Positions 1-8,436 of a stretch of 64,000 bases of DNA are shown in pieces. The DNA lies in the NCBI RefSeq assembly GCF_001431505.1, contig NZ_LDJP01000010.1, positions 1 to 64,000 on the forward strand, read 5' to 3'. The notes beneath the pieces were generated by a model. That model made no database searches. It was not told the origin of the DNA and worked only from the letters and a program-made list of their open reading frames with translations. Each line of letters begins with the position of its first letter. The stretch's first letter is position 1. The stretch is from Stenotrophomonas daejeonensis (GTDB lineage: Bacteria; Pseudomonadota; Gammaproteobacteria; Xanthomonadales; Xanthomonadaceae). The position numbers were made by a program, and so were the translations under genes.

Positions 1-14
1 TTCGTTGCCGTCAA
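1..14 (-). promoter_or_regulatory. partial second rRNA-operon promoter (-35 only)
   Basis: On the minus strand TTGACG (9-14) repeats the -35 hexamer and flanking bases of the complete promoter at 81-108, in the same orientation 94 bp further downstream. Its -10 would lie beyond the left edge. Tandem promoters in front of an rRNA operon are usual, and tyrS sits just upstream of rrn in xanthomonads. That the rRNA genes follow off-window is inference. Confidence 0.45.
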
Positions 15-80
15 CACCTCGTTGGAGAGTGTTGACCCTTCAACCCAACCCCAAAGGGCCAGCGCCGAAGCGAGCCGCCT

Positions 81-108
81 ATTATGACCGGCTTTTTGTT
101 TCCGTCAA
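81..108 (-). promoter_or_regulatory. sigma-70 promoter, probably rRNA operon P1
   Basis: Reading the minus strand, TTGACG (103-108) is followed after 16 bp by CATAAT (81-86), with an A/T-rich tract just upstream (112-118) that could act as an UP element. It points away from tyrS towards the left edge, where no protein gene is visible. Between it and the partial downstream copy lies an inverted repeat (GTCAACAC 10-17, GTGTTGAC 29-36). A strong promoter here fits an rRNA operon just outside the window. Confidence 0.6.
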
Positions 109-267
109 CACCTAAAAAGTGGTGAATTCGACTTCCTTCGCCGTTGACCGCGTGGGCCGGCGGCGAGGGAGCGGAAGTATGTGCCTGTGTTGCAGCTTTG
201 TGAAGGGGGCACGGGAAATTTCCCGCATATCGCCCCATCGCGGTTCAGCTTGCGTGGCGCGGTTGCC

Positions 268-1479
268 TCAACCCGCGACCAGCAGGACCCGCGCGAAGTT
301 GCGCTTGCCCACCTGCAACAGGCCCTCGAAACCGGGCTGCAGCACGGTCTGCGGGTCTTCGACGACGTTGCCGTCGACCTTGACCGCGCGCTCCTTGAGC
401 TTGCGCGAGGCTTCCGAGTTGCTCGGCGTCAGGCCGGCGGCGGTGAGCAACGCGCCAATGCGCAGGCCTTCGGCCGGGATGGCCACTTCCTGTAGGGGCA
501 ACTGGGTGATGTCGCCCTGCCCGGTCACCGCGGCGTTCCAGCCGGCGATGGCCTGTTCGGCGGCAGCGGCATCGTGGAAGCGGGTGGCCAGCTCACGCGC
601 CAGCCGCAGCTTGATCTCGCGCGGGTTGATGCTTCCGGCCTCGACGTCGGCGCGCAGTTGCGCGGCCTCGGCGATGGAGATGTCGAAGCTGAGCAGGTCG
701 ATCCAGCGCCACATCAGCGTGTCGTCGATCTTCATGGTCTTGGTGACGATGTCGATGGCCGGCTCGCTGATGCCGATGTAGTTGCCCAGCGACTTGGACA
801 TCTTGTTGACGCCGTCCAACCCTTCCAGCAGCGGCATGGTCAGCACGATCTGCGGCTTCTGCCCGTAGTGCTCCTGCAGGCCGCGGCCCATCAGCAGGTT
901 GAACTTCTGGTCGGTGCCGCCGAGTTCGACGTCGGCCTCCAGCGCCACCGAGTCGTAGCCCTGCACCAGCGGGTAGAGGAACTCGTGGATGGCGATGGAC
1001 TGCTGGGCGGCGTAGCGCTTGGCGAAGTCGTCGCGCTCGAGCATGCGCGCCACGGTGTACTGGCCGGCGAGCTTGATCATGTCGGCCGCGCCCATCTTGC
1101 CGAACCATTCGGAATTGAAGCGGACCTCGGTGCGCTCGCGGTCGAGCACCTTGAACACCTGCTCTTCGTAGGTGCGGGCGTTGGCCAGCACGTCCTCGCG
1201 GGTAAGCGGCTTGCGGGTGACGTTCTTGCCGGTGGGGTCGCCGATCATGCCGGTGAAGTCGCCGATCAGGAAGATGACCTGGTGGCCGAGGTCCTGGAAC
1301 TGGCGCAGCTTGTTCAGCAGCACCGTGTGGCCCAGGTGCAGGTCGGGAGCGGTGGGGTCGAAGCCGGCCTTTACCCGCAGCGGGCGACCGCTTTCCAGAC
1401 GCTGGCGCAGTTCGTCCAGCTTGAGGACTTCGTCGGCTCCGCGGCCGATCTGGGCAAGGGCTTCATCAATCGAGGACAC
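268..1479 (-). CDS. tyrS: tyrosyl-tRNA synthetase
   Basis: Class I aminoacyl-tRNA synthetase charging tRNA-Tyr in the cytoplasm. The protein (403 aa) has the ATP-binding signature HLGH at about residues 48-51, the KMSKS loop about two thirds along the Rossmann domain, and a C-terminal S4-like RNA-binding domain ending the chain. The length matches the ~400-aa TyrS subgroup of gammaproteobacteria. I chose the GTG at 1479 (product V/M-SSIDEAL): a GGAG sits 8 bp upstream, and the in-frame extension to an ATG at 1548 adds 23 residues not resembling TyrS. It is divergent from the M23 peptidase gene, and rRNA-type promoters follow it in the same direction. Confidence 0.95.
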   Translation of the reverse strand: MSSIDEALAQIGRGADEVLKLDELRQRLESGRPLRVKAGFDPTAPDLHLGHTVLLNKLRQFQDLGHQVIFLIGDFTGMIGDPTGKNVTRKPLTREDVLANARTYEEQVFKVLDRERTEVRFNSEWFGKMGAADMIKLAGQYTVARMLERDDFAKRYAAQQSIAIHEFLYPLVQGYDSVALEADVELGGTDQKFNLLMGRGLQEHYGQKPQIVLTMPLLEGLDGVNKMSKSLGNYIGISEPAIDIVTKTMKIDDTLMWRWIDLLSFDISIAEAAQLRADVEAGSINPREIKLRLARELATRFHDAAAAEQAIAGWNAAVTGQGDITQLPLQEVAIPAEGLRIGALLTAAGLTPSNSEASRKLKERAVKVDGNVVEDPQTVLQPGFEGLLQVGKRNFARVLLVAG

Positions 1480-1569
1480 GCGTGGAACTCCGGCTTCGCC
1501 GCAAGGCATGAATGGTGTTAAGTGGAGGTTAACCGCCCAATTCATCAAAAAGCCATGCGGCTCAATGGT

Positions 1570-1598
1570 TTGACGCGGTATTTTCAGGTGTCTATGTT
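1570..1598 (+). promoter_or_regulatory. sigma-70-like promoter of the M23 peptidase gene
   Basis: TTGACG (1570-1575) and TATGTT (1593-1598) are separated by 17 bp, 45 bp before the ATG at 1644. The -35 matches consensus in five of six bases and the -10 in four of six. It lies in the divergent region between tyrS and the peptidase gene. Confidence 0.5.
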
Positions 1599-1643
1599 AC
1601 CCGCGTTTGGGCCCACGATCCGGGCCGGCCAGAGAAACGCGAG

Positions 1644-3074
1644 ATGTCCCAACCCGATCACGGCCATGCGCGCAAACAGCGCTTCCAGGAACGACTCCAT
1701 GTCCTGCACGACACCGCCCTGCATCGGAAGCTGAAGCAGCACTTCCCGGCCGCGTTCAACGAGCGCTGGACGCGCCGGCACTGGATCCACGCCAGCCTGT
1801 TCGCGACCATCGGCGCGCTGGCGGCGACCATCGTCCCGGGCTTCTCCAATTCCATCGAGCAGGTGCTGCCGGTTTCGCAGGCAACGCTGGCGCTGCCGCT
1901 GCCGCCGCTTCCCCCCACCCACCGCAGCGAGGTGCCCGGCGACAGCTGGCAGGTGCTGCGGGTGGAGCCGGGGCAGACGCTGAGCGGCCTGTTCGCCTCG
2001 GTGGGCGTGCCGGCCACGGTGATGCACCAGGTGCTGGAGCACCCCGGCACCCGCGAGGTGCTGACCCGGCTGCGCCCCGGCGCCGAGATCGCCTTCGACC
2101 TGCCGGTGGACGGCGAGCTGCGTGCATTGCGCTTCGACCGCGACGCCAACCACCGCGTGCAGCTGTCGCTACAGGGCGGGAAGATCCAGGAGCAGGTGCT
2201 GGAACGCGTCACCAGCACCCGTACCGTGGTGACCAGCGGCGAGATCACCAGCTCGCTGTACGCGGCCGCGCGCAAGGCCGGGCTGAGCCCCTCGGCCATC
2301 GCCACGATGACCGAGGAGATATTCAACTACGACATCGATTTCTCCCGCGAAGTGCAGCGCGGCGACCGCTTCAGCGTGGTGCTGGACGAAACCTGGCGCG
2401 AAGGCGAGCGCATCGACACCAGCAAGATCCTCGCGGCCACGTTCACCACCGGCGGCAAGACCTACACCGGCTTCCGCTACGAGCATGGCGGCAAGACCGA
2501 ATACTTCGACATCGACGGCCGGCCGCTGAAGAAGAGCTTCATGCGCATGCCGGTGAGCTATACCCGCATCAGCTCCACCTTCGGCATGCGCAAGCATCCG
2601 GTGCTGGGCACGATCCGCGGCCACAAGGGCATCGACTACGCCGCGCGCACCGGCACCCCGATCATGGCCGCCGGCGATGCCCGCGTGCAGTTCGCAGGCA
2701 CCCAGCGCGGCTACGGCAACGTGGTGATCCTCGACCACGGCCGTGGCTACAGCACGCTGTACGGCCACATGTCGCGCTTCGGCAAGATCAAGGCCGGGCA
2801 GCGCGTGAGCCAGGGCACGGTGATCGGCTACGTGGGCATGACCGGCCTGGCCACCGGCCCGCACCTGCACTACGAATTCCGCGTCAATGGCCAGCAGCGC
2901 AACCCGGCCTCGGTGACGATGCCGCCGCCGGAACCGCTCAAGGGCGCCGCCCTGGTCGCGTTCCGTGCGCAGACCGCGCCGGCAATGGCTCGCATCCGCG
3001 GCATGGAGGAGATGCTCTATGCCCGGGCCGGCGGCGACAAGCCCGCCACCGCCGCGGCCGACAAGCGCGGCTGA
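1644..3074 (+). CDS. membrane-anchored M23 murein DD-endopeptidase (MepM/YebA type)
   Basis: Predicted peptidoglycan hydrolase cleaving cross-bridges during wall growth. The 476-aa protein has a cytoplasmic N-terminus, one membrane anchor near residues 48-68, a LysM/OapA-like region with phrases such as '[11 protein letters not shown]', a linker, and a C-terminal LytM domain. The zinc site is complete: HKGID (H and D ligands), YGHMS and GPHLHYEF (HxH). The architecture is that of E. coli MepM, but orthology is inferred, so no symbol is given. It is transcribed divergently from tyrS and ends in an intrinsic terminator before anmK. Its proximity to anmK and ampG groups it with cell-wall turnover functions. 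Confidence 0.88.
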   Translation: MSQPDHGHARKQRFQERLHVLHDTALHRKLKQHFPAAFNERWTRRHWIHASLFATIGALAATIVPGFSNSIEQVLPVSQATLALPLPPLPPTHRSEVPGDSWQVLRVEPGQTLSGLFASVGVPATVMHQVLEHPGTREVLTRLRPGAEIAFDLPVDGELRALRFDRDANHRVQLSLQGGKIQEQVLERVTSTRTVVTSGEITSSLYAAARKAGLSPSAIATMTEEIFNYDIDFSREVQRGDRFSVVLDETWREGERIDTSKILAATFTTGGKTYTGFRYEHGGKTEYFDIDGRPLKKSFMRMPVSYTRISSTFGMRKHPVLGTIRGHKGIDYAARTGTPIMAAGDARVQFAGTQRGYGNVVILDHGRGYSTLYGHMSRFGKIKAGQRVSQGTVIGYVGMTGLATGPHLHYEFRVNGQQRNPASVTMPPPEPLKGAALVAFRAQTAPAMARIRGMEEMLYARAGGDKPATAAADKRG

Positions 3075-3099
3075 TCCAGAGCAGACATGCATTGACGAT

Positions 3100-3139
3100 G
3101 CGGGCAGGGAGCCTCGAAGCTTCCCTGCCCGCTTTCTTT
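3100..3139 (+). terminator. intrinsic terminator after the M23 peptidase gene
   Basis: An 11-bp GC-rich stem (3100-3110 pairing with 3122-3132) is followed by TTTCTTT. It begins about 25 bp after the peptidase stop and ends 12 bp before the anmK ATG, so anmK must start from within or after it, or rely on read-through. Confidence 0.75.
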
Positions 3140-3150
3140 CCGGACGTCCC

Positions 3151-4275
3151 ATGCCCGCCGCCGATCCACGATTGCCGCTGTTCCTCGGCCTGATGTCCGG
3201 CACCAGTGCCGACGGCATCGATGCGGCGCTGGTGCAGTTCCCCACCAAAGGCGGCTGCCGCTTCGTGCACGGGCACACGTTCGGCTGGCAGCCGGCGCTG
3301 CGCGCCGAACTGGTCGCGCTCGGCCAGGGCCGCGAGCCGACGTCGCTGGACGCGCTGGGGCAACTGGATGCGCGGGTCGGCATCGCCTTCGCCGAGGCCG
3401 CCAACGGGTTGCTGGCGCAGGCAGGCGTGGACCGCGCGCAGGTGCGTGCCATCGGCTCGCACGGGCAGACCATCCGCCACCGCCCCGCCGCCGAACCGGC
3501 CTTCACCTGGCAGCTCGGCGACGCCAGCCGCATCGCCGAGCTGACCGGCATCGCCACCGTGGCCGACTTCCGCCGCCGCGACGTCGCCGCCGGCGGGCAG
3601 GGCGCGCCGCTGATGCCGGCCTTCCACCTGGCGATGCTGGGCAGCGGCGACGAGGACCGTGCGGTGCTGAACCTGGGCGGCATCGCCAACCTGAGCCTGA
3701 TCGCGCGCGACGGCGGCCTGCGCGGGTTCGACACCGGCCCGGCCAACGCGCTGCTGGACGGCTGGTGCCAGCGCCACCTCGGTACTCCTTTCGACGCCGA
3801 TGGCGCGTTTGCCGCTGGCGGGCGGGTCGATGCGGCATTGCTGGCGCGGCTGCTGGCCGAGCCGTGGTTCGCGCTGTCACCGCCCAAGAGCACCGGGCGC
3901 GAGCAGTTCCACCTCGACTGGGTGCAGGCGCGACTGGGCGAGCCGGCGCTGGCGCCGGCCGACGTGCAGGCCACGCTGCTGGAACTCACCGCCGCCACGG
4001 TCGCCGACGCGCTGCTGGCGCACCTGCCCGGGGTGCGGCGGCTGCTGGTCTGCGGCGGCGGCGTGCGCAATCCGCCGTTGCTGCGGCGGATCGGCGCGCG
4101 GCTGCCCGGCGTGGCGGTCGTGTCCAGCGCCGAACATGGGCTGGACCCGGATTTCATGGAAGCGATGGGGTTTGCGTGGCTGGCGCGCGAAACCCTGGCC
4201 GGGCGTCCCGGCAACCTGCCGGCGGTCACCGGCGCGCGCGGGCCGCGGATCCTCGGGGCGATTCATCCGGCGTGA
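3151..4275 (+). CDS. anmK: anhydro-N-acetylmuramic acid kinase
   Basis: ATP-dependent kinase converting 1,6-anhydro-MurNAc, released in peptidoglycan recycling, to MurNAc-6-phosphate in the cytoplasm. The 374-aa protein shows the family N-terminal motif [11 protein letters not shown] (nucleotide binding), SHGQTIRH near residue 110, a glycine-rich [10 protein letters not shown] block and GGGVRNP near the C-terminus. Length is typical (about 370 aa). The ATG at 3151 directly precedes the conserved N-terminus; the upstream in-frame extension runs through the previous gene's terminator and is not coding. AmpG, which imports the muropeptides feeding this pathway, is encoded 400 bp away on the other strand. 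Confidence 0.95.
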   Translation: MPAADPRLPLFLGLMSGTSADGIDAALVQFPTKGGCRFVHGHTFGWQPALRAELVALGQGREPTSLDALGQLDARVGIAFAEAANGLLAQAGVDRAQVRAIGSHGQTIRHRPAAEPAFTWQLGDASRIAELTGIATVADFRRRDVAAGGQGAPLMPAFHLAMLGSGDEDRAVLNLGGIANLSLIARDGGLRGFDTGPANALLDGWCQRHLGTPFDADGAFAAGGRVDAALLARLLAEPWFALSPPKSTGREQFHLDWVQARLGEPALAPADVQATLLELTAATVADALLAHLPGVRRLLVCGGGVRNPPLLRRIGARLPGVAVVSSAEHGLDPDFMEAMGFAWLARETLAGRPGNLPAVTGARGPRILGAIHPA

Positions 4276-4346
4276 GTGCCGGAAGCATCGGCGGCCAAGC
4301 CCCGTGCCGGGCAAGCCCGACACCTACGTCGATCCGCGAAGAGTGG

Positions 4347-4679
4347 TCAGCCGAACTCGGCGCCGGCCGGCAGCGCCTGCAGGGCGTGGATGGCCTCGGA
4401 CAGCGCATCCACCTCGATATTCCCGAAGCCGTGGCTCATTTCGTGCTCGCCGGCGAACAGGCCCTGCTCGAGCAGCACCATGCAGGTGTATTCGCGGGTC
4501 CAGCCACGCGCCACCGCCAAACGGCGAATGCGCTCAAGCAGCAGCGGGTCGACATCCCGCAAGATCACGTCGGCCATTTCATCGCGCCCGCCATCCAGCC
4601 GGTCCCCCCGCCCCGGATCATCGGCGAGGCCGTGGCCGGTTTCAACGGGCGCGACGCCAAGCTGCGACGTCCCGCTCAT
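4347..4679 (-). CDS. small ribbon-helix-helix-like protein coupled to ampG
   Basis: Not firmly recognised. The last 76 residues, starting MADVILRDVDPLLLERIRR, resemble the short beta-strand plus two helices of FitA-type RHH DNA-binding proteins. The 34 residues before that are low-complexity and polar. The ATG at 4679 overlaps the ampG stop as ATGA, which argues for translational coupling and a 110-aa product; an ATG at 4577 giving only the conserved part is the alternative. It is the last gene of xthA-ampG-orf. No toxin partner is visible next to it, so an antitoxin role is not supported. Confidence 0.6.
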   Translation of the reverse strand: MSGTSQLGVAPVETGHGLADDPGRGDRLDGGRDEMADVILRDVDPLLLERIRRLAVARGWTREYTCMVLLEQGLFAGEHEMSHGFGNIEVDALSEAIHALQALPAGAEFG

Positions 4680-6052
4680 ACCGGTGCGGCCCGCCTGCGC
4701 GCCTGCATCGCCGCCAATGCCAGGCACAGCAACAGCACCGGGATGGCCAACAGCGCGGTACCGACGAAGAACAGCGCATAGCCCTCCAGCAGGGTACGGC
4801 CCTGCGCCAGGTGCTGCACCGTCATGCCGGAGAAGCCCTTCAGCGCCTTGCCCGGCATCGCGTAGAACGAGCTGAGCAGGGCGTACTGGGTGGCGGTGTA
4901 GCCGATGCTGGTCAGGCTGGACATGTAGGCGATCAGCGCAGTGCCGGCAAAGCCGCTGGACAGGTTGTCCACCGCCATCGCTATGGCGAACTCGAGCCTG
5001 CCGGGGCCGACGTGGGCCAGCCATGCGAAGGCCAGGTTCGAGCAGGGGCCGAGGATGGCGCCCACCAGCAGCGCCGCCATCACCCCCCAGCGCACCGACA
5101 CCACCCCGGCCAGGGCGATGCCGACGAAGGTGGCGACCAGCCCGACCGAGCCGCGCACCGCGCCCACCGTGTCCTCGTCCATGCCCAGGTCGACATAGAA
5201 TGGGTTGGCCATCGGCCCCATCACGAAGTCGGCCATGCGGTAGATGCTGATCGCCGCCAGGATCAGCAGCGCGCCGCTGCGGTGCTCGCGGAAGAACATC
5301 AGGAACGGGCCGACCAGCGCGTCGAACAGGCCGCGCGGGGTCCACAGGCGCGCGGCCTGTTCGTGCACGGCGACCACGGCCCGCACCGGCTCGCGCGCCA
5401 GCGCCACGGCGGCCACGCCCAGCCCCAGCAGCACCGCCATGATTTCGTAGGACAGCTGCCAACCCACGCGCGCGGCGATGATCAGGATCAGCGCGTCGGT
5501 GACCAGCAGCGCGGTGCGGTAGCCCAGCGCCGAGGAGGCGGTCAGCAGGCCCAGTTGCTCGCTGTTGTCGGCCACCTCGATGCGCCAGGCATCGATGACG
5601 ATATCCTGCGTGGCCGAGGCGAAGGCGACCACCGTGGCCAGCACGCCGAATACCAGCAGATGTTCCAGCGACAGGCCCAGCACGAGCAGATTGCCGCCCT
5701 TGGGCTGGACCAGCGCCATGCCCACCAGCGCCAGCGCCGCGACCAGCTGCGACAACAGCATCCAGCCGCGCCGCCGCCCGAGCATCCGCCCCAGCACCGG
5801 CACGTCGGTCTTGTCGACGATCGGCGCCCACAGGAACTTCAGCGAATACGCCAGCCCCACCCACGACAGGAAGCCGATGGTGTCCAGCTCGATGCCTTCC
5901 TTGCGCATCCAGAAGCCGAGCGTGTTGCCGACCAGGTAGATCGGCAGCCCCGAACTGAAGCCCAGCAGCAGCATCGCCAGCACCTTGCGCTGGCGCAGGT
6001 TGCCCAGCACCTCGCGCCAGCCCTGGCGGCGCTTCACCGCCGCTTCGCTCAC
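4676..6052 (-). CDS. ampG: muropeptide permease AmpG (MFS)
   Basis: Inner-membrane major-facilitator transporter importing GlcNAc-anhydroMurNAc peptides for recycling; in many Gram-negatives it also feeds beta-lactamase induction. The 458-aa protein has about 12-14 hydrophobic segments and the AmpG-like start with GFSSGLPIYLVGNTLGFWM, WAPIVDK after TM2 and GRRRGWML in the first cytoplasmic loop. The GTG start at 6052 overlaps the xthA stop (GTGA), and its own stop overlaps the next start (ATGA), so three genes are coupled. The substrate is assigned by family and by the nearby anmK. Confidence 0.88.
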   Translation of the reverse strand: MSEAAVKRRQGWREVLGNLRQRKVLAMLLLGFSSGLPIYLVGNTLGFWMRKEGIELDTIGFLSWVGLAYSLKFLWAPIVDKTDVPVLGRMLGRRRGWMLLSQLVAALALVGMALVQPKGGNLLVLGLSLEHLLVFGVLATVVAFASATQDIVIDAWRIEVADNSEQLGLLTASSALGYRTALLVTDALILIIAARVGWQLSYEIMAVLLGLGVAAVALAREPVRAVVAVHEQAARLWTPRGLFDALVGPFLMFFREHRSGALLILAAISIYRMADFVMGPMANPFYVDLGMDEDTVGAVRGSVGLVATFVGIALAGVVSVRWGVMAALLVGAILGPCSNLAFAWLAHVGPGRLEFAIAMAVDNLSSGFAGTALIAYMSSLTSIGYTATQYALLSSFYAMPGKALKGFSGMTVQHLAQGRTLLEGYALFFVGTALLAIPVLLLCLALAAMQARRRAAPV

Positions 6053-6849
6053 AGGTCGTAGTCCACGATGAACGGGGCGTGGTCGGAGAAGCGCTCGTCG
6101 CGGTAGATCGAGCAGCCGCGCAGGCGCTCGCGCAGGCCGGGGGTGGCGAACTGGTAGTCGATGCGCCAGCCGACGTTGTTGGCACGCGCCGCGCCGCGGT
6201 TGCTCCACCACGTGTAGTCCTGCCCCTGCGGGTGCAGCGCGCGGTAGGCGTCCACCCAGCCGCGGCCGCTGGCCGGTTCGGCGTCGCCGGGCAGGTCGGC
6301 GCACAGGCCATTGAGCCAGTCGCGCTCTGCGGGCAGGCAGCCGGAGTTCTTCTGGTTGGATTTCCAGTTCTTGATGTCCAGCGCGGTACGGACGATGTTC
6401 CAGTCCCCGCACAGCACGTAGTCGCGGCCGCTGGCCAGCCATCCGGCGAGAATCGGCCGCAGCCATTCCATCACCTCGAACTTGAAGCCCTGGCGCAGTT
6501 CGCCCGAGGAACCGGACGGGATGTAGAACGACACCACGCTCAGGTTGCCGAAGCGCGCCTCGATATAGCGGCCTTCGTCGTCGAACGGCGCCCAGCCCAG
6601 CGCGGTGCGCACCTCGTCCGGCGCGCGCCGGCTCCAGATCGCCACCCCGCTGTAGCCCTTCTTGGTGATGGCGTCGCGGTAGAAGCAGTGGTGGCCATCG
6701 GGGCGGAACAGCGGGTCGGCCAGCTGCGCCTCCTGCGCCTTGGTTTCCTGGATGCACAGCACGTCGGCCTGCTGGCGGGCGAACCAGTCGCCGAAACCCT
6801 TGCTGGTGGCCGAACGGATGCCGTTGGCGTTGAAGCTGATGATGCGCAT
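6049..6849 (-). CDS. xthA: exodeoxyribonuclease III
   Basis: AP endonuclease / 3'-5' exonuclease of base-excision repair. The 266-aa protein of the exonuclease-endonuclease-phosphatase fold starts MRIISFNANGIRSA, has IQETKAQ (metal-ligand Glu), YSGVAIWSR, CGDWNIVRT (catalytic Asp/Asn) and ends RFSDHAPFIVDYDL (catalytic His in SDHAP). Length is that of the family. The ATG at 6849 is followed directly by the conserved first strand. It is divergent from pyrE and heads the xthA-ampG-RHH operon, overlapping ampG by 4 bp. Confidence 0.94.
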   Translation of the reverse strand: MRIISFNANGIRSATSKGFGDWFARQQADVLCIQETKAQEAQLADPLFRPDGHHCFYRDAITKKGYSGVAIWSRRAPDEVRTALGWAPFDDEGRYIEARFGNLSVVSFYIPSGSSGELRQGFKFEVMEWLRPILAGWLASGRDYVLCGDWNIVRTALDIKNWKSNQKNSGCLPAERDWLNGLCADLPGDAEPASGRGWVDAYRALHPQGQDYTWWSNRGAARANNVGWRIDYQFATPGLRERLRGCSIYRDERFSDHAPFIVDYDL

Positions 6850-6962
6850 GGAAACCCGCTGGCGGCCTGGGGGAGCGGCACAGCATACCGCCGGCGCCAG
6901 CATTCGCCGAAGCCATGCTTTACCCTAGCCACCTTTACCAGACGACAAGAAACCGCAGCACC

Positions 6963-7622
6963 ATGAGTGACCATCGTTCCCGTTTCCTGCAGCTGGCGCT
7001 GAATGCGGACGCCCTGCGCTTTGGCCAGTTCACCCTCAAGTCCGGCCGCGTCAGCCCGTACTTCTTCAATGCCGGCCGTTTCGACACCGGCCTGGCGCTG
7101 GCCCAGCTGGGCAACTGCTACGCCGACGCCATCGACGGCGCCGAGATCGCCTTCGACCAGCTGTTCGGCCCGGCCTACAAGGGCATCCCGCTGGCCACCG
7201 CGATCGCCTGCGAGTTCTCGCACCGCGGCCGCAACCTGCCGCTTACCTTCAACCGCAAGGAGGCCAAGGACCACGGCGAGGGCGGCAGCCTGATCGGCGC
7301 GGACATGGCCGGCAAGCGCATCCTGATCATCGACGACGTGATCACCGCCGGCACCGCCATCCGCGAGGCGCTGGCCACCATCCGCGCCGCGGGCGGCATC
7401 CCGGCCGGTATTGTCGTTGCGCTGGACCGCCAGGAGATCGCCTCCGAGGACGACCGCCGCTCCGCCGCGCAGGCCGTGGCCGCCGAGACCGGCATCCCGG
7501 TGATCGCCGTGGCCAACCTGGCCGACCTGCTTGCATTCGCCTCCGGGAACCCGGAACTTGTCGGCTACCGGGAACCGCTGCTGGCCTACCGCGGCCAGTA
7601 CGGAAGCAATCCAACGAGCTGA
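6963..7622 (+). CDS. pyrE: orotate phosphoribosyltransferase
   Basis: Fifth step of de novo pyrimidine synthesis: orotate plus PRPP gives OMP. The 219-aa protein has FTLKSGRVSPYFFNAG at the N-terminus, FNRKEAKDHGEGG (flexible catalytic loop with Lys/His) and the PRPP loop ILIIDDVITAGTA. The ATG at 6963 starts the conserved MSDHRSRFLQLAL; an upstream in-frame ATG at 6915 adds unrelated residues. It is divergent from xthA, a neighbour pairing common in gammaproteobacteria, and is followed 15 bp later by an exported hypothetical protein. Confidence 0.96.
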   Translation: MSDHRSRFLQLALNADALRFGQFTLKSGRVSPYFFNAGRFDTGLALAQLGNCYADAIDGAEIAFDQLFGPAYKGIPLATAIACEFSHRGRNLPLTFNRKEAKDHGEGGSLIGADMAGKRILIIDDVITAGTAIREALATIRAAGGIPAGIVVALDRQEIASEDDRRSAAQAVAAETGIPVIAVANLADLLAFASGNPELVGYREPLLAYRGQYGSNPTS

Positions 7623-7637
7623 CCGCAGGGGGCTGCG

Positions 7638-8312
7638 ATGATGCGAAATCCGTCCAAGACCGGCGCCACGGCGCTGCTGGCGCTGGCCGCGCTGGCCCTG
7701 CCGGCGCTGGCGCAGAACAAGCCGGAAGCCGGCAAGAAGCTGTATTGCTGGGACGAGGGCGGGCGCCGCATCTGCTCGGACACGCTGCCGGCCGAGGCGG
7801 TGAACAACGCGCGCGAGGAGTTCAACGCGCGCAGCGGCCTGCGCAGCGCCGAGGTGCAGCGCGCGCTCACCGCCGAGGAACAGGCCGACGCCGCGCTGGC
7901 CGCGGCGCAGGCGCAGGTGGATGCGGCCGCGGTGGAAACCCGCAAGCGCACCGAGCAGGCGATGCTGTCCACCTACGGCAGCGAGGACGCATTGCGCCGC
8001 GTGTTCAACGAACGCGCGGCGATCGTCGACAACAACATCCAGACCGCCGCCTACAACGTGGCCAGCCTGCGCGACGCGCTGGCCACGCAGCTGCAGGCGG
8101 CCGGCAACAAGGAGCTGTCCGGGCAGAAGGTCGCCGACAAGCAGGCCGACGACATCCGCCAGCGCCACCGCGAGCTGCAGGCGCAACTGCGGTTGCAGGC
8201 CGCGTTCGAGCGCCAGCGCAAGGCGCTGGACGTGGAGATCGACGAAACCCTGGCCCGCTACCGGGTGCTCAAGGGCATCGCCCCGGCCGGCGAGGTCGCG
8301 CCGCACGGCTGA
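7638..8312 (+). CDS. exported coiled-coil hypothetical protein
   Basis: Function unknown. The 224-aa product has a Sec signal peptide (hydrophobic stretch to about residue 26, cut after ALA before QNKPEAG). A short Cys-containing segment follows (YCWDEGGRRICSDTLP), like the N-terminal motif of DUF4124 proteins; its two Cys could form a disulfide. The rest is Ala/Gln/Arg-rich and likely helical coiled coil. It follows pyrE by 15 bp and is probably co-transcribed. A REP pair separates it from the convergent algC. Confidence 0.75.
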   Translation: MMRNPSKTGATALLALAALALPALAQNKPEAGKKLYCWDEGGRRICSDTLPAEAVNNAREEFNARSGLRSAEVQRALTAEEQADAALAAAQAQVDAAAVETRKRTEQAMLSTYGSEDALRRVFNERAAIVDNNIQTAAYNVASLRDALATQLQAAGNKELSGQKVADKQADDIRQRHRELQAQLRLQAAFERQRKALDVEIDETLARYRVLKGIAPAGEVAPHG

Positions 8313-8358
8313 GCGGCGGCGTGCAGGGGACGGGCGATCCAGGCCATCGGCAATACCC

Positions 8359-8430
8359 GTAGGAGCGCACCTTGGTGCGCGATGAAGCTTTCCCGGTGAG
8401 GCCCCATCGCGCACCAAGGTGCGCTCCTAC
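8359..8430. repeat. GTAG-headed REP pair (type A)
   Basis: Two perfect 26-bp inverted arms (8359-8384 and 8405-8430), each a GTAG-headed imperfect palindrome containing GCGCACCTTGGTGCGC, enclose a 20-bp loop. The element fills the space between convergent genes (stops at 8312 and 8437) and could fold as a bidirectional terminator. A near-identical pair is at 56366-56436. Confidence 0.85.
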
Positions 8431-8436
8431 AGTCAG

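Noticed and set aside
2169-4229. 686-aa minus-strand open frame opposite the M23 peptidase and anmK genes
   Set aside because: Ala/Arg/Ser-rich low-complexity translation typical of a GC-rich antisense frame; the plus-strand genes are clear family members.
8359-8430. CRISPR array or transposon end
   Set aside because: Only one inverted pair, no regularly spaced direct repeats, no transposase; it is a REP pair.
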